From Lottia gigantea (Eukaryota; Mollusca; Gastropoda; Lottiidae): 64,000 bases of DNA. Made by a program: the position numbers and the translations under genes. Numbering within the stretch: position 1 is the stretch's first letter; every line of letters starts with the position of its first letter. Of the stretch, positions 11,708 through 26,000 are shown piece after piece. The notes beneath the pieces are model-generated. The model was not told the origin of the DNA. It made no database searches and saw only the letters and a list, made by a program, of their open reading frames with translations. The stretch lies in the NCBI RefSeq assembly GCF_000327385.1, contig NW_008709379.1:5342328-5406327 (forward strand), in the 5' to 3' direction.

Positions 11708-14483
11708 CTTGAACTTGAAACATTTTCAACTGTAAAATGATAAAAATAATAAGAGTTCAGGGTAGTTCAACTTAATGTCTACATCTCTGGAAAAAACAGC
11801 CAAGAGTTAAGAAAAAGAGAGGCAATTGACCATTACTCTACCTAATAGTTGGCCAAACTAATTTCAAACAAGATACATGGTATACAAAACATTTCTATGT
11901 ATTTGCTACCTTTATACTTTACAGTGAATTGTTTGGATAGATATAAGAAGAATATATACTAGAATCATTAATTTTTATTTTTTTTAGATCCTTTCGAAAT
12001 TACTATTTTACTTAGTTTACTAAATATCAACACCATAATAGTTGTAAACAACACTTTAACCCTGTGCAGTGCTTTATATTGAATAGTAATTTGTTATTTT
12101 CAATCACCCTAATCTCTAAAGTCCAAAAGATAAAACTCAGTGACAATAATGAAGGTGGCCTAGTAAATATCGATATGCCTATAACAGTGCATCTTGCCCA
12201 AAACAGATCCCCATTCGTCATACTTCCTCAGAGCCATAGTAATACAAGTGATGAATTTTACATATTCATAGATAAATATTGTCCAATCAAAATTGGTCCT
12301 GGAATCTTTCTAGGAAATCTCAGACAATACAATTAAACAAAACGAAAGCAGCGTGTCATTAAATGTATTGATTAGTATGAACGATGCAAAATTAAGTAAG
12401 ATGTAAGTAAGATGTAAGTAAGAAGTGGAAAATATGTATTCTTATCTCTTCAAATGAGTGACGGCAAATCAATTTTGTGTTTTGTTCTCCCGTTCTCATT
12501 TCCACATTGGTCATATTCAAATAGCACCAATCTCATTTCCACAGCCACAAACCGAAGTGTAAAAAAGGACTTAGTTAAATACGGGTTAATAAGTCCATGT
12601 CAAAAACATGTATTCACATTCCAGATTTACTACTGTATAAATGTGGAAAGTTGCCATTTTTTGACATTTACATGCAGGCTTACCGCAAGTTAATGTCGGA
12701 ACATGAAATGTTTACATCTTTGCATTTGGCACCATTTCTGAGCTCTCTTTACATATTGGCATAAGTCATACTAATATAATGATGCCAGCCCAGCAATAGT
12801 GTGTACTCAACTAGGCCCAGACCTGTATGTTTACATCTCCCTTGCTGTAAATTCAATATTATTAGTATAAGTTATTTGGAAGGAAATAATTCGAGAATGT
12901 CTCAAACCTAATTCTAAACTTCTTGTTCTCAATATTTCCAATGTCAGCCATTCTTAAGGTAAACAAATCGTAAGCCAATCAAATCAGCTAAAGGAAAGAC
13001 TAAAGGGGTATTCGAATCTGTTCAAAATATTCGTAATCACTAAATAGGTATGAAATATGATCAGGAAACTCGTTGGATCGGGGTTTTCTCCTATTTGGAT
13101 TTAATGGATCTAATAATCAACATTGACCATCTTGTTTTGTTTTTGTACCTTTTTTGTTAAGGATAAGCCTAACTTGCCGAATTTTTTGAAAGAAAGCAAT
13201 TAATCTCCATAAAATCTAAAGCCTTTTAAAATAGAGCTATATTGTTCTAGAAAAAAAAATCCCTTGGCCTAACCTTTTTTATGCTCAGACCTAGTTGATC
13301 GCCTGTTGTCTCTTTCTGAACTCTTGCATGGCTCTTTTTTTCATAAAGTTTGGAACTCCCGGTAGGCCTATATAATGTAGTGTTATAATGTGTTTCTTTG
13401 CCTTGCCCTTGGCCTTGTACTTCGTTGGAAATTATAGGCCTAACGAAATCAACCTTTTTGGTTAATTCTAATTAAATAATGTTAATTATATGCCTAAAAA
13501 CTACATCTAAAGTAAAGCAACTTTAGGCCTAAATGTTAACTCCTAGAAAATCTATGTTTTGTAGGGCATATGATTTTTTGTTCCTCTCTTTAAAATGCAG
13601 GTGAATCAAACTAGACATTCTGAAAATCATACAAATATCTGACTATATTACTATAGGTAGTCCAAGCCCTTTAACTCCTTATTAGGCTACTTCTTTGACC
13701 ATCCCTTTATTGAAAAAAATTCCACTTTTCTAATGAAAAGAATGTAGCTGGTTTTACTTCTCTTTTTTGGAAATGGAAATTTGGAAATTTGCTGTTGTCT
13801 GCAAACTGTAAGAAAAGACAAAATGACACCCCCATTCTTTAGATCGTTTATCCCCTATTTACCCTAATGAACAAATTACATGATAATTTAAAATTTACAT
13901 GTATGTACTCTGTATGAATGGAAAAACAATTAAAGGCAGAGGTCTAAAAATAATGGTTGCAAAAAGGCGTGAGTAGAGTTGCGTGCAAATTGCTCGCATA
14001 TTATACACGAAATGACCCTTGGGCGATTTAAAAGTCATACGGTATTTACTCGTAGTCATTGACAACAAAATGGCTGCTCTTGCAAATTATTGTTGATCTG
14101 TGGTCAATATTAGACAATGTTTCTGATCATTAAAATTCGTGAAAAGGTTGGTTGAAATATTATTTTATGAACTTTTTAACTTATTGATTTGTAATTATCT
14201 GTAAATTTTAAATATTTAAGTTGAGTGCGAGTTGTAATTTGATTTGTTATGATTGTTGCTAAACCCATTCAGTGACAGCTAATAGTAGGGGAAAGGAAGT
14301 ACATTTTGTATCAGCCGGTGTGTGTTTTCAGCATACAGTGTATATTCAAAAAAGTGTTAAACTGTTATAAAAATACATACTTTTAGGATTTTTGAAACCT
14401 CTCAGAAGAAAAAGGTGTATCATAATAAATCACAGACTTCTTATTTTAAGGTACCCGGTATGGTACTATAATTATAGTATATA

Positions 14484-15307
14484 CAGTGGTGTAACCTATT
14501 TTCGTGCATATAAGGATTTAACACCGAATTTCGTCAAAGTTAAAAAAAAAGAAATTTTTTTTTTATGTCTTAAATGTTTCCTCAGATATTCTACAAAATA
14601 ATTAAGATTCGTTTGTTTTGATTTTCTGCATGAATCCTTCACTTTGACCAATGTTTCATGAGCAACCAACTCGGCAACGGCCGCCGATTACGTCACCTAT
14701 TTTCGTGTACAATGTTTGAACTATAAATAAGTCAAGAAAAACACGTTGTATGCATACCCAGTGGTATAGTTAACTTCTCTTAGTATTTATCTTTAATATC
14801 AATTCATTATAACTAGTGACAATTCCTTCAAAGAAACACGATTTAAAAAAAAAATAGTGACTGACAAAATAAGATATGTAGCGTGATTTATTGCTAAAAG
14901 TCACTGAAACAACATAAGAATATGGCCCACTTTGTGTTCCATAGAAATTTTCTGCCGACACGGAATCCGCTAATGGTCACGTGACTTCATTCGTTGGACT
15001 ACATTCTAGCAGACGACACTTGGAATTCCAATTACCGCTTGGTATTATAAGAAAATTCGGCCGATAAAAAATGGTGACGTTTGGTAATAAGTGAAATCCG
15101 CCATTTTGTATTTGTCAAAGTATACATTAATACATTTTACCTTGCTTGAAACTACTGAATTCATTCTACTAGCTTACATTGTACAGAAAACCAATGTTTA
15201 TCAAAACAAGCAAATGCGGAGGTCATGCAAGGTCGCACATGTAAATTATTAATCCTTTCCAGAAATCCACGAAAAATACGTTACCACGAAATTAGGTTAC
15301 TTGACTG
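14484..15307. mobile_element. Inverted-repeat element A, copy 1 (TA-flanked, Tc1/mariner-like ends)
   Basis: The element begins CAGTGGTGTAACCTATTTTCG and ends with an imperfect reverse complement (CGAAATTAGGTTACTTGACTG). Both sides carry TA (14482-14483, 15308-15309), as expected of a Tc1/mariner-type target duplication. At 824 bp with no transposase frame it is non-autonomous. It is closely similar over its full length to 41792-42618 and partly to 49910-50180. A 63-codon minus-strand frame at 14770-14961 is shared with copy 2, but simply follows from the copies being alike. Confidence 0.85.
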
Positions 15308-15621
15308 TAGTGTAAACTCGCTTTTTTAGGGTAAATTCTAAAGAATTTCATCAATATCATTTGATTGACTTACTTAGTTCTAACTTTTTCCTTTAAGGTT
15401 GTCTTTTGAATGTCATATCATATAACAAGACAGCATGTAATCAGTAATCAATTGAGCACTAACCTCTTATTATATAACACTATGAAACACTATGAAGATG
15501 AATAATTATTGTTTGTTAGGGATGTTGATTTGACTTGTGGTATTTGTTGGTCATGTCTGATTAAAACCAAAAAAACCAGAGTTCAACCTTAAAGGGATTG
15601 TAAAAAAATTTTATGAGTTTT

Positions 15622-16065
15622 GAAGGGACATTCCGCTTTTTTTTTGTAGGTCGTCAATTTTGCGGCTCAAATTTGTGAAAACTATACACTAAAATCTAGA
15701 GAAATGTGCCCTCTAATGTATCTAAATACCAAATATATTTGAAAACATGACTAAGGTTTTGAAGTTTGTTATGTTTTTTGCACGCTGTTTGAAATCTACT
15801 GTACAGATTTGAGTAAAATAAACGCCTCGTAGGTATTCTTAAGGTTTCAACTAAACAGAACGAGCCATTATAACACCAAATCTAGGTCAAACTGCTTAAT
15901 TAACAATTAGTACTCTCTGTTTCTAATTATGCCCTTTTAAAACAAATTCAGTTTAATTCAGAAGATACATAGATATAAATAGCACACTTTAGAAATATTT
16001 TCAGATATAATTTACGATGCTTTTGAAAATGAAAACTTTTTACAAAAAGGCGGAATTCCTCTTTA
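15622..16065. mobile_element. Possible inverted-repeat element, ~440 bp
   Basis: GAAGGGACATTCCGC followed by a T run at the left is mirrored by AAAAAGGCGGAATTCCTCTTT at the right (an imperfect ~20-bp inverted repeat). No coding frame belongs to it. A related lead-in (TTAAAGGGATTGTAAA) just upstream at 15591 resembles the end of the element at 10045, so the left boundary is uncertain. Confidence 0.4.
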
Positions 16066-16902
16066 AGAGAACATTCTAAAGAAGCAAACATCTCCTGATG
16101 ACACTGGGTTTTTGAGTCCACATATCTGACAGTGTATTTGGTCGATGTAAATAATATTACACAATTACTGTGCTGTTGGAAGTCTTTATTTGATAAAAAA
16201 TTGGGTGCTGTAAGTACTATGAAGGATGTTGTTGCTATTTGGGCAAGGCATGTATGCTCTTTCAGAACACCTGATGCCACTCTTTCAAAGAGTTTGTCTT
16301 ATGGACATTCTGTTTTGAGTAACATTGTACATTCAGAAGACCTGAGTTTTGTCAAAAAAACATAAAAATCCACCTTTGTGTTGACTGTTGAATGTATATA
16401 TAGATCAATATTTAATCAATATAGTGACGTCCTTTGAATTCTATCTCTGACTTCCAGACATAAGCTTACTATACTATCAAATTACCTTTTAATTAAAAGA
16501 CGATATTATGTATAAAAATCATATAGATTCAGAATTATTTCAGTATGTAATAGTTCTTTCCACTTTAGACAAACCATTTTGTTTCTAAAAGAGAGTGTGA
16601 AAGTTTGATTTCTTGCTGTTTTTAGAACATGAGATACTTGTATATAATTATTTTCAGCTAAACTTAAAGTCTTTTTACTTTGATCAGTAGCCTTAATAAA
16701 GTTTTACTGATTATTTTTAAAGTGAATTGAATTTTAGCTGCATAGTAATATACTGGTACATATCAATCATAGTCTTATATTGACTTTGAATTATCATGTT
16801 GAATGTAAACAAACACTCTTTTAAAAAGGTTTTACAATTTGGCAAAAAATAAGAGTAATACTATGTAATGATGATAATATTTTATTTGTAGTTTTGTGTA
16901 TA

Positions 16903-17086
16903 ATGGGAAATGGAGCCTCGACAGAGACTGGTAATATAATTGTAGAAAACCCCCAAAATCCTGGTTCACAACAATTACGCAGCAGAAACACAACACCTTC
17001 TAATATGGCATCTAAAGCTAGGAAAACACCTACCCCACAAAAGTCAAGAGACTCTTCATTTAATGAAGAAAAAGGAAGAGATATAG
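16903..17086 (+). other. Giant gene exon 1: N-myristoylation-type N-terminus
   Basis: The coding start is ATG at 16903. Residues MGNGAST place Gly at 2 and Ser at 6, the pattern of N-myristoylated proteins such as recoverin-type and kinase-type MGNxxS starts. There is no Cys at 3. The remaining ~55 residues are polar and Ser/Thr/Pro/Lys-rich, probably disordered. The exon ends in phase 1 at a GTGAGT donor. Confidence 0.75.
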
Positions 17087-20000
17087 GTGAGTTACCTACT
17101 GTGAACGATCAGGGTTTTTCTGAAAGAAGCTTCAGTTTTCATCCTTTTGATTCTATTGAAAATTGGTATTTATAATCAGGCAGGAGGGATATTTAAGATA
17201 CCGGTAGTTCAAAATTGACTATGTTTCTATGAAAGATCTGTAAAAGATAGTAATCAAATCAAAATATATCAGTTTTTACAATCTCATCTTACAAAATGGA
17301 TAGTTTCTTGTAAATAATACCTATTTCAGTCCAATATTCCAATATTTTGGTACTATACTAGTTATTATCTATAAGTTAATATGCGTAGTGGCCAAAAGAT
17401 TTTCTTTACAATGGACAAAATGTATTAGAAGTATATTGGTTTGAACTTAGTTTACAGCTTATCGGGAAAAAATTTGTAAATATAGTAGATAAGCAGATGG
17501 TCAAAATAAAAAAGATTTATTATATTCTTTTTTGTTTCCTTATCGTACGGTACTAGCATATATTTTTTGTTTCATTTCATTAAAAACATGTTGTTTATCA
17601 TCTATATATGTAAATAATCAGTGATGTGTCAGATTTCGACTGGGGTGATCATTTCATTTCTTAGGGTAAAAAATCAATAAAATGAGAGATTAGTAATGAA
17701 ATATTAATGAATGATGTGTGATAAGTATAATTAACTTCATCCTGAATATCTAGGTTAGTCTATTGTTTATCCCAAACATGCTGACTATATCTAGTGATAT
17801 CTTTCATAAAACTGAAAGAACAAATATCAAAATCAGCTCTGCTAGAAAAAAAGCAACTTTTATTACCAATGAAAAAAAAATTCATTATTAGAAACTCCCT
17901 TTCTTAATGAAATATATGGTATTTGATTAAATCAATTGTGAGAAAGTCGAAGGTCAATCGTGGCTTTCATAATATAAGAATTTCTCTAGGGACCTTCACA
18001 CTAAAGTTTCCTTTTATTCTTTTTTCCCTCTTGCCTCTGTAAAACAACAAATTAATTTGCACTAGTCTTATTTAGAAAATAAGTGATAACAGTTTTGAAG
18101 AAATAGTTGGTTAACATATGTTAGAAACATTAACTGGAATGCTCAGTGGCCTAATTACTTTATCTTTATAAACAATGTACTAATTATTTAATTAGATTAT
18201 CCCTTAATGTTTTATTTTAATTCCACACATCTGTCCATATACATTACTTAATATACCTCATATAGACCAGGTCATTTAAAATATACTGTGTAAAGGATTA
18301 GGTTGGATTAGAGTCCTTTTATAACATACTGTATATCATATTCTTCAATCTGGTAGGGATTAGGATAATCTGTTCGTATAAAATGAAAGGTAAGGTTCTG
18401 TATAAAGGTTTAAACTGGGATTTATTGATATTTCTATTGCTAGGTCAATTAGACATTGATTTTTGGATTAGGATGGATAAGTGCCTATTCCCTGATGCAT
18501 AACATTGTTTATATTTTCCAAATCTGTGAAGGAAATACAGAATAGACTTATGACTTATTTTTCTTTGTTTATATACGTCCACATTGTAATTGGAAAATTA
18601 TATTGTTGACATCAATATCCATCATTAACTTCACAAGACCTTAAGCATAAAAGATTTTTATAGTTTTCAACTGATTTTGATGAAGTTTTGGACTCTGGTT
18701 ATCTGCAATGATTAGAACCTGAGGATAAAATGCTATATATATATATATCTCTTACAAATGACAAAAAATTGGTTACAACTTGATAAACACAAAAATTCAA
18801 TAAAGGTTAAGTCACTAGAAAAATTGCAAAACACATACAACTTTGAGGCCAAATAGTCACATAATTTTTCACTTTACCAAATTTTAATGTGGAAGTTTAT
18901 TGCTGTCATCCTCATCTGTTCATCTATACGTCCACAATAACAACTTGTCACATTTGTGTTAGATTTTTACCAAATTTGGTGTGTTTGTTTACAAGATGTT
19001 GGACAAGTTAAAATCTTAAAGAATATGAAATAATTTCTGAATTACAGCCCTTGATATACCAAACATGTGTTAAAAATAAAAGTGGTTGTATCTTGCCAAG
19101 CAACCACTTGTTGAAATATGTTACAGATGTTTTTAACAAATAATAAGATGACTTATTATTTAAAAACAAATTATCATCTGTTACAGACGGTAGTTTTGAT
19201 GGTATAGTGATACATGTAGCACAATCTGGATTCTCCGAAAATCAAATAGAGGTCAGAGAAGGTCAAGTAAGTAGCTATATAATATCAATATTTATCACTA
19301 TATTAAATTATTTATTTGGCTAGCTCTATCATTATTAGTTCTCTTGTTTACTTTTGATAAGTATATAAATCTATTCCTATGTTGAATAGTCTGTTTATTT
19401 ATATATAGTTACATAGAATTAACTGTTTGTTATTCTATTCAAACAAATCATATTGGATAAGTATTTCAATCCAATCATATTATACGACAAAAAAAGTAAC
19501 ATCAGGGCAAATAAAAAACTTTGTTCTATAATATGATGATATCGATTATATTGTTTTTTTCTTACCAAGTTTTTTTTATATTATCACAATGGCTTGTAAA
19601 AATAATCTTGACTCTTCTACAATTGAATGTTAGTGACATCGTCAATAAGTTTGACTGTGCCGTTTGATTTATGAACAATATAAGAGTTATTGTTCAGGAT
19701 TTAACCAAAATTATCAATTGAAGAGGAGATTATTTCTATGAATATAGTTGAAGACTTGAGTCTTAAAACCTTCATACTTTACCACTAATGGTAATAGGAT
19801 TTTAGGGCCATGACCAAAAATTAAACCCATCTTGAATTTTCATAAAATTGACCCCTTAGTTTCACTCAGTAACTGATTTCAGGATGAAAAATTTAAATGC
19901 TGGTACCATGGTATATTTTTCAGAGCATACAATTTTTATGGGAAGATAAATCTTCTAAATTAAGTTTATTACAAGTTGTACATGATGGTGAGAAATTACG

Positions 20001-23000
20001 ACCTGTTATTGGTGGATACCAGTCTAATCCTGAGGACTGTGATGGCCTGTTTAGACAACAGTTTAATCTGGAGGGAGAATATAAATTTGCTCTGTAAGTT
20101 ATTTTCAAATCAATCAATTGAGATTATAATATGAATTGAAATATCATTTGCTATATAATTATGCTTCTCCAGAATGAAAAGTTTTCCTTTGAAAATAGTA
20201 GATAATCTAGAGGGAAATAGTAAGTAATTAGTCCAAAACTAATTAGTTCAATTGCAGACTTTTGCAGAGATTGATAGAAATCAGGCTTATTTCTGATGAA
20301 TCCGATGAAAGGTCATATATTAATGAAGGAGCTACCCAATGACCATACTTGTATATTTGTTTTTCATAGCAGATAAGATCAAACAGGTTGTTGTTCTTTT
20401 AAAGATAAGTTTTTATTTGCAAATTAGATCTGGAATGAGATGTACTCCTCTCAATGTTATTGTCAAGAAAAGATCAGACTATGATGCTAGAGTAACAGAT
20501 AATGGATTCCAACCAGAGATTATTAATATAGATATAGGACATTCAGTAAAATGGTGGTGGAAGAACTGTTCGGTACCACATACCATACAAGAGATCACCT
20601 ACATCATGGATAGAGGATGTTTCCAGAAACAATCTGTTACTCCTAGGTAATAGGTCATACAACATTTCACACTGGTAGCCTATTGGTGTGTCAAATGTAG
20701 AATTGTAACTTTGCTCTGCTAGAACTATGGTAGGCCAAATGCTGCAGAAAAGTGAATCAAAGTGTATTTGTACTTCTAAAACAAGTCTCAGTGATGTCAT
20801 AGACCATAAACTCAAGATATCACCTATTCAATATGCAATGCAATATAGATCAGTTAAAGCTGTTGCATGCAGTCAAAACAACATGTTTTGAGGTTCATAA
20901 CAATGAACTAAAGTACTCCAATTTTTAAATTCAAATTCATGAAATGTCTTTTAGTTTTTATCTGTCCTTTTGTTTGATATTACAGTATGGTTGCCACAGT
21001 AACTGGTGCCTACAAACATACATTTCAGTAAGTTCATTTTATATCTATACAAAAAAAGTCAATAAAAATAGCTTCAGTATGATGCTGGTTCACAGGTATT
21101 ATCTAATGACTTTCAGAAGGATTAGTTCAGTACCCAATTGTTGATACTTTTTAATATTGCCTTTTTTTAATTCTTTCCATTGGCTCTATTATGTTATTTT
21201 TCTTACCTTAGTTCTAATCAACTTTCTAATCATTATTTGATGAAGTTTTATGCATCTGAATGATTTCTCATTTTAGACGATCTGGTATTTATTATTTTTT
21301 ATCTGAAAGTGGACAAGAAGTAGGAAAAACACATCTTTGTGTTGTACAAGTACATGATACATGCAGGTAATTATATTGTAATTTAAAAGATAAGTTTAGT
21401 AAAGCATTATAGTGACCGTTTTGTCCAATTTACAGCATACATTTTGACATATTTATATCATAGTAAGATATAAGAATAAAAAAATTATGCTTATAGTGCA
21501 AACAAATTTTTTAAAAGTTTAAAATGCTAGTTCAAAATAAATAAGAGTTGTGTTAGTTTACTTTCTCCATTTGAACACTGATTTATTAAATTCATACCGT
21601 ACTTGGTTTTTACTTTAATGTCAAAAGAGGGAATGATCCTAATGATCTTCTGTGAGTTAACTTTCATAAAAACAATCTGTTTTCATGATTTTTTCACCAT
21701 TACATTCAGTTTATTTTTGTTTTTAGATAATTATAGTAACATTTCAAAATATACCATGTAAATTGGCCATTAGTTCAGTTTGTACTTTGTGTTTTTTTGT
21801 AGAGAATACAAATTAGAGGTATTGGACAGTTCATTTCAACCTATGATATTATTAATAGAAGAAGGAGATAGAGTTTGGTTTCATTGGGATAAAAATAAGG
21901 TTGGTATTTACATAAACCAAAATATTGTGATCATATAAATGTTATTTTGATGTGATATACGTTTTCTTACTTGATTTGTTATTTCCCACACAATTTATAT
22001 TTGCCTTAATTAACATTTCCTACTTAATTTACATTTCTGTCTTAATTTACATTTCTGTCTTAATTTACATTTCCTTCTTAATTTACATTTCCGACTTAAT
22101 TTACATTTCTGTCTTAATTTACATTTCTGTCTTAATTTACATTTCCTTCTTAATTAACATTTCCTACTTAATTTACATTTCTGTCTTAATTTACATTTCT
22201 GTCTTAATTTACATTTCCGACTTAATTTACATTTCTGATTGACTTAATTTACATTTCTGATTGACTTAATTTACATTTCCGACTTAATTTACATTTCCTT
22301 CTTAATTAACTTTTCCTACTTAATTTACTTTTCCTACTTTATTTACATTTCCGACTTAATTTACATTTCTGACTTAATTTACATTTCCGACTTAATTTAC
22401 ATTTCCGACTTAATTTACATTTCCTTCTTTATTTACATTTCCTTCTTAATTTACATTTCCGACTTAATTTACATTTCCGACTTAATTTACATTTCCTTCT
22501 TAATTAACTTTTCCTACTTAATTTACTTTTCCTACTTTATTTACATTTCCGATTTAATTTACATTTCCGACTTAATTTACATTTCTGACTTAATTTACAT
22601 TTCCTACTTAATTTACTTTTCCTACTTTATTTACATTTCCGACTTAATTTACATTTCCGACTTAATTTACATTTCAGACTTAATTTACATTTCCTTCTTA
22701 ATTTACGTTTCCTTCTTAATTTACATTTCCTACTTAATTTACATTTTTAATCGCGTTTGTATTTAATTAATTTAACTTGATAATTTCTATGAATTATGTC
22801 ATTTTAGTGTAAGAAATCCCACAGTGTATATGAAATTGAAGCCCCACCACTAGGATACAGTGATGATGAACCTTATATCGTAAGTTACAGTGAATTTATT
22901 TTAATTTAGGGTAGGGACTGAGAAGCAATAGGACACTGCACCAAGTAATTGAAATTCTACATTTGCAGACAATTCATATGTATGATGTTAGAATATAATT

Positions 23001-26000
23001 TTAAAATTTAATTTTACCTCTGAAATTTTGGGTATTGATAATATGATTAACAGAAATAATAATTGACATGACATAAATGTGTTTTTCAGCCAACTAAAGA
23101 TGGGTTTAGATGGTCAGCTCCAAGGTAATTAGTTCATGTTTTTATCTACTGTAGATTTGATTGATGTGCTGTAACAATTTTTTTACTTGTCTTTGTGGCC
23201 TTGAATTAAGATATTGTGTGAAATACTAAAAAAGCTTTAAGTTTCTCTTGATCTTTTCACGGCTTTACTAAGGAGTCAGATCATATGCATGGCAGATGAC
23301 ATTTGAATTTTTTTTATTTCAAATTATTTTAAACACCAAAAGTGAAACTGTTATTGACATTTCTATTTTGTTCAATCCACAGTGGTTTTAATTGTATTAC
23401 TAACTTCTCATTTCCTTATGTTGTATCAATCTGATCTTTTATTTTTAGCAAACAAGGTTTATTATCTCATCAATTTCATAAAACTGGAGTATTTTATTTT
23501 TCGGATCAGAATTTTGATGAAGCGGCAGAATATATTGGATCTGTTATTGTTAAACCTAAACAAAAAGAACATGTTATTCAATTAACAAGGGATGGTTTTA
23601 GTGCTGGTAAGTACAATATTTTCTTCAACAAAGTCTTTTCAGATTATGAAATTATCTATCCAATTTGCGGAGTATATGGCAGTTGTCCCATAGTTTCATG
23701 GCATTTTTGACAAATACTTTCAGCATGATAAACAGAATTTATTGAAAATATTCACACAATATTCTTATAGTACCATCAATAAATCAGTGTATAAATCTAG
23801 TTAAGAAATGACCTGAACATTTTTTCAGTTTATCAATGTTTAAACAGAAAAAACCCTGTATAAATGCGCGTAGACACAGTGTAGCAGCCATGTCCATGAA
23901 AGTCAATGATAAAAGTAGTCTGTTAGGGGCAGAGCTTATATTTACATTCTGTTTACACAGATGCAAACCAAATGCATGTGACCGCTGTTATCCAATCAAA
24001 TTGTGTGAATGGAATCGTGATTAAATGTAAACTTGAAATAAGGTGTTAATAAATGCAATATCAAAGAATATGTCTTAAGTGGCCTCTATGTCTAAACAAA
24101 CTTGGGCTGCTTCACCCACAAGCAAGGAAAACAATAGCCTGCCTGTGTGAATTTAGTTATTTAGCCTCTGTGTCTCAACTTTGCACCGTGCAACTCTCTT
24201 TCACTCATCCACCTAAACAGGAGAGTTACATTGCCCTTATCATCTTTTTAGAATTAAGTTATATCAGTACAGGAGATAGAATATGGTGGAAGTGGGATGG
24301 TGAAACAGTCACTAATTTTATTGATAATTTACTTATAATAGAAGATGATAAATGTTTAAATCCAGCCACTAATAATAGAACTAGTGAACCCATATCAGAA
24401 GGTAGTTTTGTTTATTAGTTGAATACTAGATAATGATAATAATATAATAGGTAATTGATGTCTGCTGGTAGGTGATAGGGAAAGAAAGACAACACCAGGG
24501 TAACCTTTTGAAGCAATAGCACTGGCATTCAAAGTTTTCTTCCCGAACTGAAGATTAAAACCCATGGCACTTAATCGTCTTGGAGATGACAATCCGACTA
24601 GCAACCGACTGAGTTATTCCACTGCCACAAGATGGAAGGATACTCTCCAATTATGAAAAAAAAAATTTATCACTATTTCAATATCAGAAGGTATCATTAG
24701 CATTGTAAATTGGGATAATTCGAAATATTATTATTTCAATGTCAGAATATGGTATTATTAACTTTTATTAAATTGTGATATAATATAATGCTATCAATAA
24801 CTGAAAATCAAATATTTATTATTTTCTATTGTAGATTTATATCATATGTTAGATGAAGAATCAGCTAGCTTAATAACTATGTCTGGTTTAGCTACGTGTC
24901 AATTTACAACAATTGGAGTTTATCATTATAGAATAGCAGAAACAGATGAAAATATTAATACCTGTTCTGTCATTGTTAATCCTGGATCCAAGGTATGTAT
25001 GTGAAAATATTAGTAAGAAGGTTGGTTGGTTTATGTGTACAAGGCATATGCTTTTGTCAATTTTTTTTTATTATTATTTTGTTGGCTACGATTTTCACAT
25101 ATCTTGATTTGATTTATTATTTTTCAGAATAACACCGTACATTTAACAGATGATGGTTTTGAACCCAAAGTTGTGACAATAAGACCTAATGATAGAGTCT
25201 GGTGGGTGTGGCAAGGTTGTAAAAAACAGCATAATATTATACAGGTAAATGTTTGGAATTTTCATTTCCAAACAATGGCTAATCCTCAAATATATTTCCG
25301 GAGCCGCGGTGGCTCAGTGAGTTAGACGCTTGCTCGCTAACCTGAAGGTCCAGGGTTCAATACCGGCATAGGTCGAGATAATGCCTTCGGATTTTTCAAC
25401 CTGGTTCCCATTGTCAGTGATGCAGTTAAGAGGGGCTGACATGGAAAAAGCGTCTAGTCGTTCGGATGGGACAATAAACCGAGGCCCCGTGTGCTACAGG
25501 CTGTGCATGTTAAAGTTGGAAATCGAAAAAGAGCAGGCTAATGCCGCTGTCCTGGCAAAATTTCACTCATTGCATCTTGCATGGCATTGCCCATTTTCAT
25601 TAGCCCACATGGTGCAGAAAAGTAGGATGTAAAACTCAATTCATTTCATTTCATTTTCAAATATATTACCATAGACAAAAATTCCACATGCTAGTAAATG
25701 TTACAGGTTTTATTTCTGAATGGCCTTTGGATCATTTTCTGAATATATTTGTTTCAGTTAAAGTAATCCTAGGTGATATATGATAATGATATAAAAATAT
25801 TGGTTGTTTTCCAATAAATCACAATCCCTTTATGTGTTGTTTTAGGTGACTCATCAAGGGAGTTATGTTGAAAAAGGATTTTCTAGTGGATTGACAAGAG
25901 ATTCACCATCAGCTTATGTTCATCAGTTTATCATGCCTGGTGTATATTATTTTATTAGGTTGGTTTATCAAATAATCTTTCATTTTTATACCTCCATGTT

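Larger units (their letters stand above)
11708..16902. other. Intergenic region between two divergent genes
   Basis: This 5.2 kb spacer should hold the promoters and 5' UTR exons of CFAP20DC (minus) and the giant gene (plus). An acceptor-like TTTATTTGTAG ends at 16891, just before the giant gene's ATG, so its 5' UTR probably has at least one upstream exon, not located. Two DNA elements (14484-15307 and 15622-16065) lie here. Stretches around 12000-14400 and 16100-16800 show only AT-rich sequence with short open frames. I see no core promoter motif I would defend. Confidence 0.6.

Noticed and set aside
14770-14961. 63-codon frame conserved with 42079-42270
   Set aside because: Both lie at the same place in two copies of a non-coding element; similarity of the DNA explains it, and the protein resembles nothing known to me.
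15948-16365. Overlapping open frames on both strands, considered as a decayed gene
   Set aside because: I could not match either translation to a family, and there is no splice or repeat evidence.
21952-22242. Repetitive open frame of LIYISV units
   Set aside because: It is an intronic 18-bp satellite; the flanking exons join in phase without it.
23820-24250. GC-richer patch in the intron before exon 11
   Set aside because: The open frame there enters exon 11 in frame, but the acceptor at 24251 with phase-matched exon 10 explains the coding part; the rest shows no domain.
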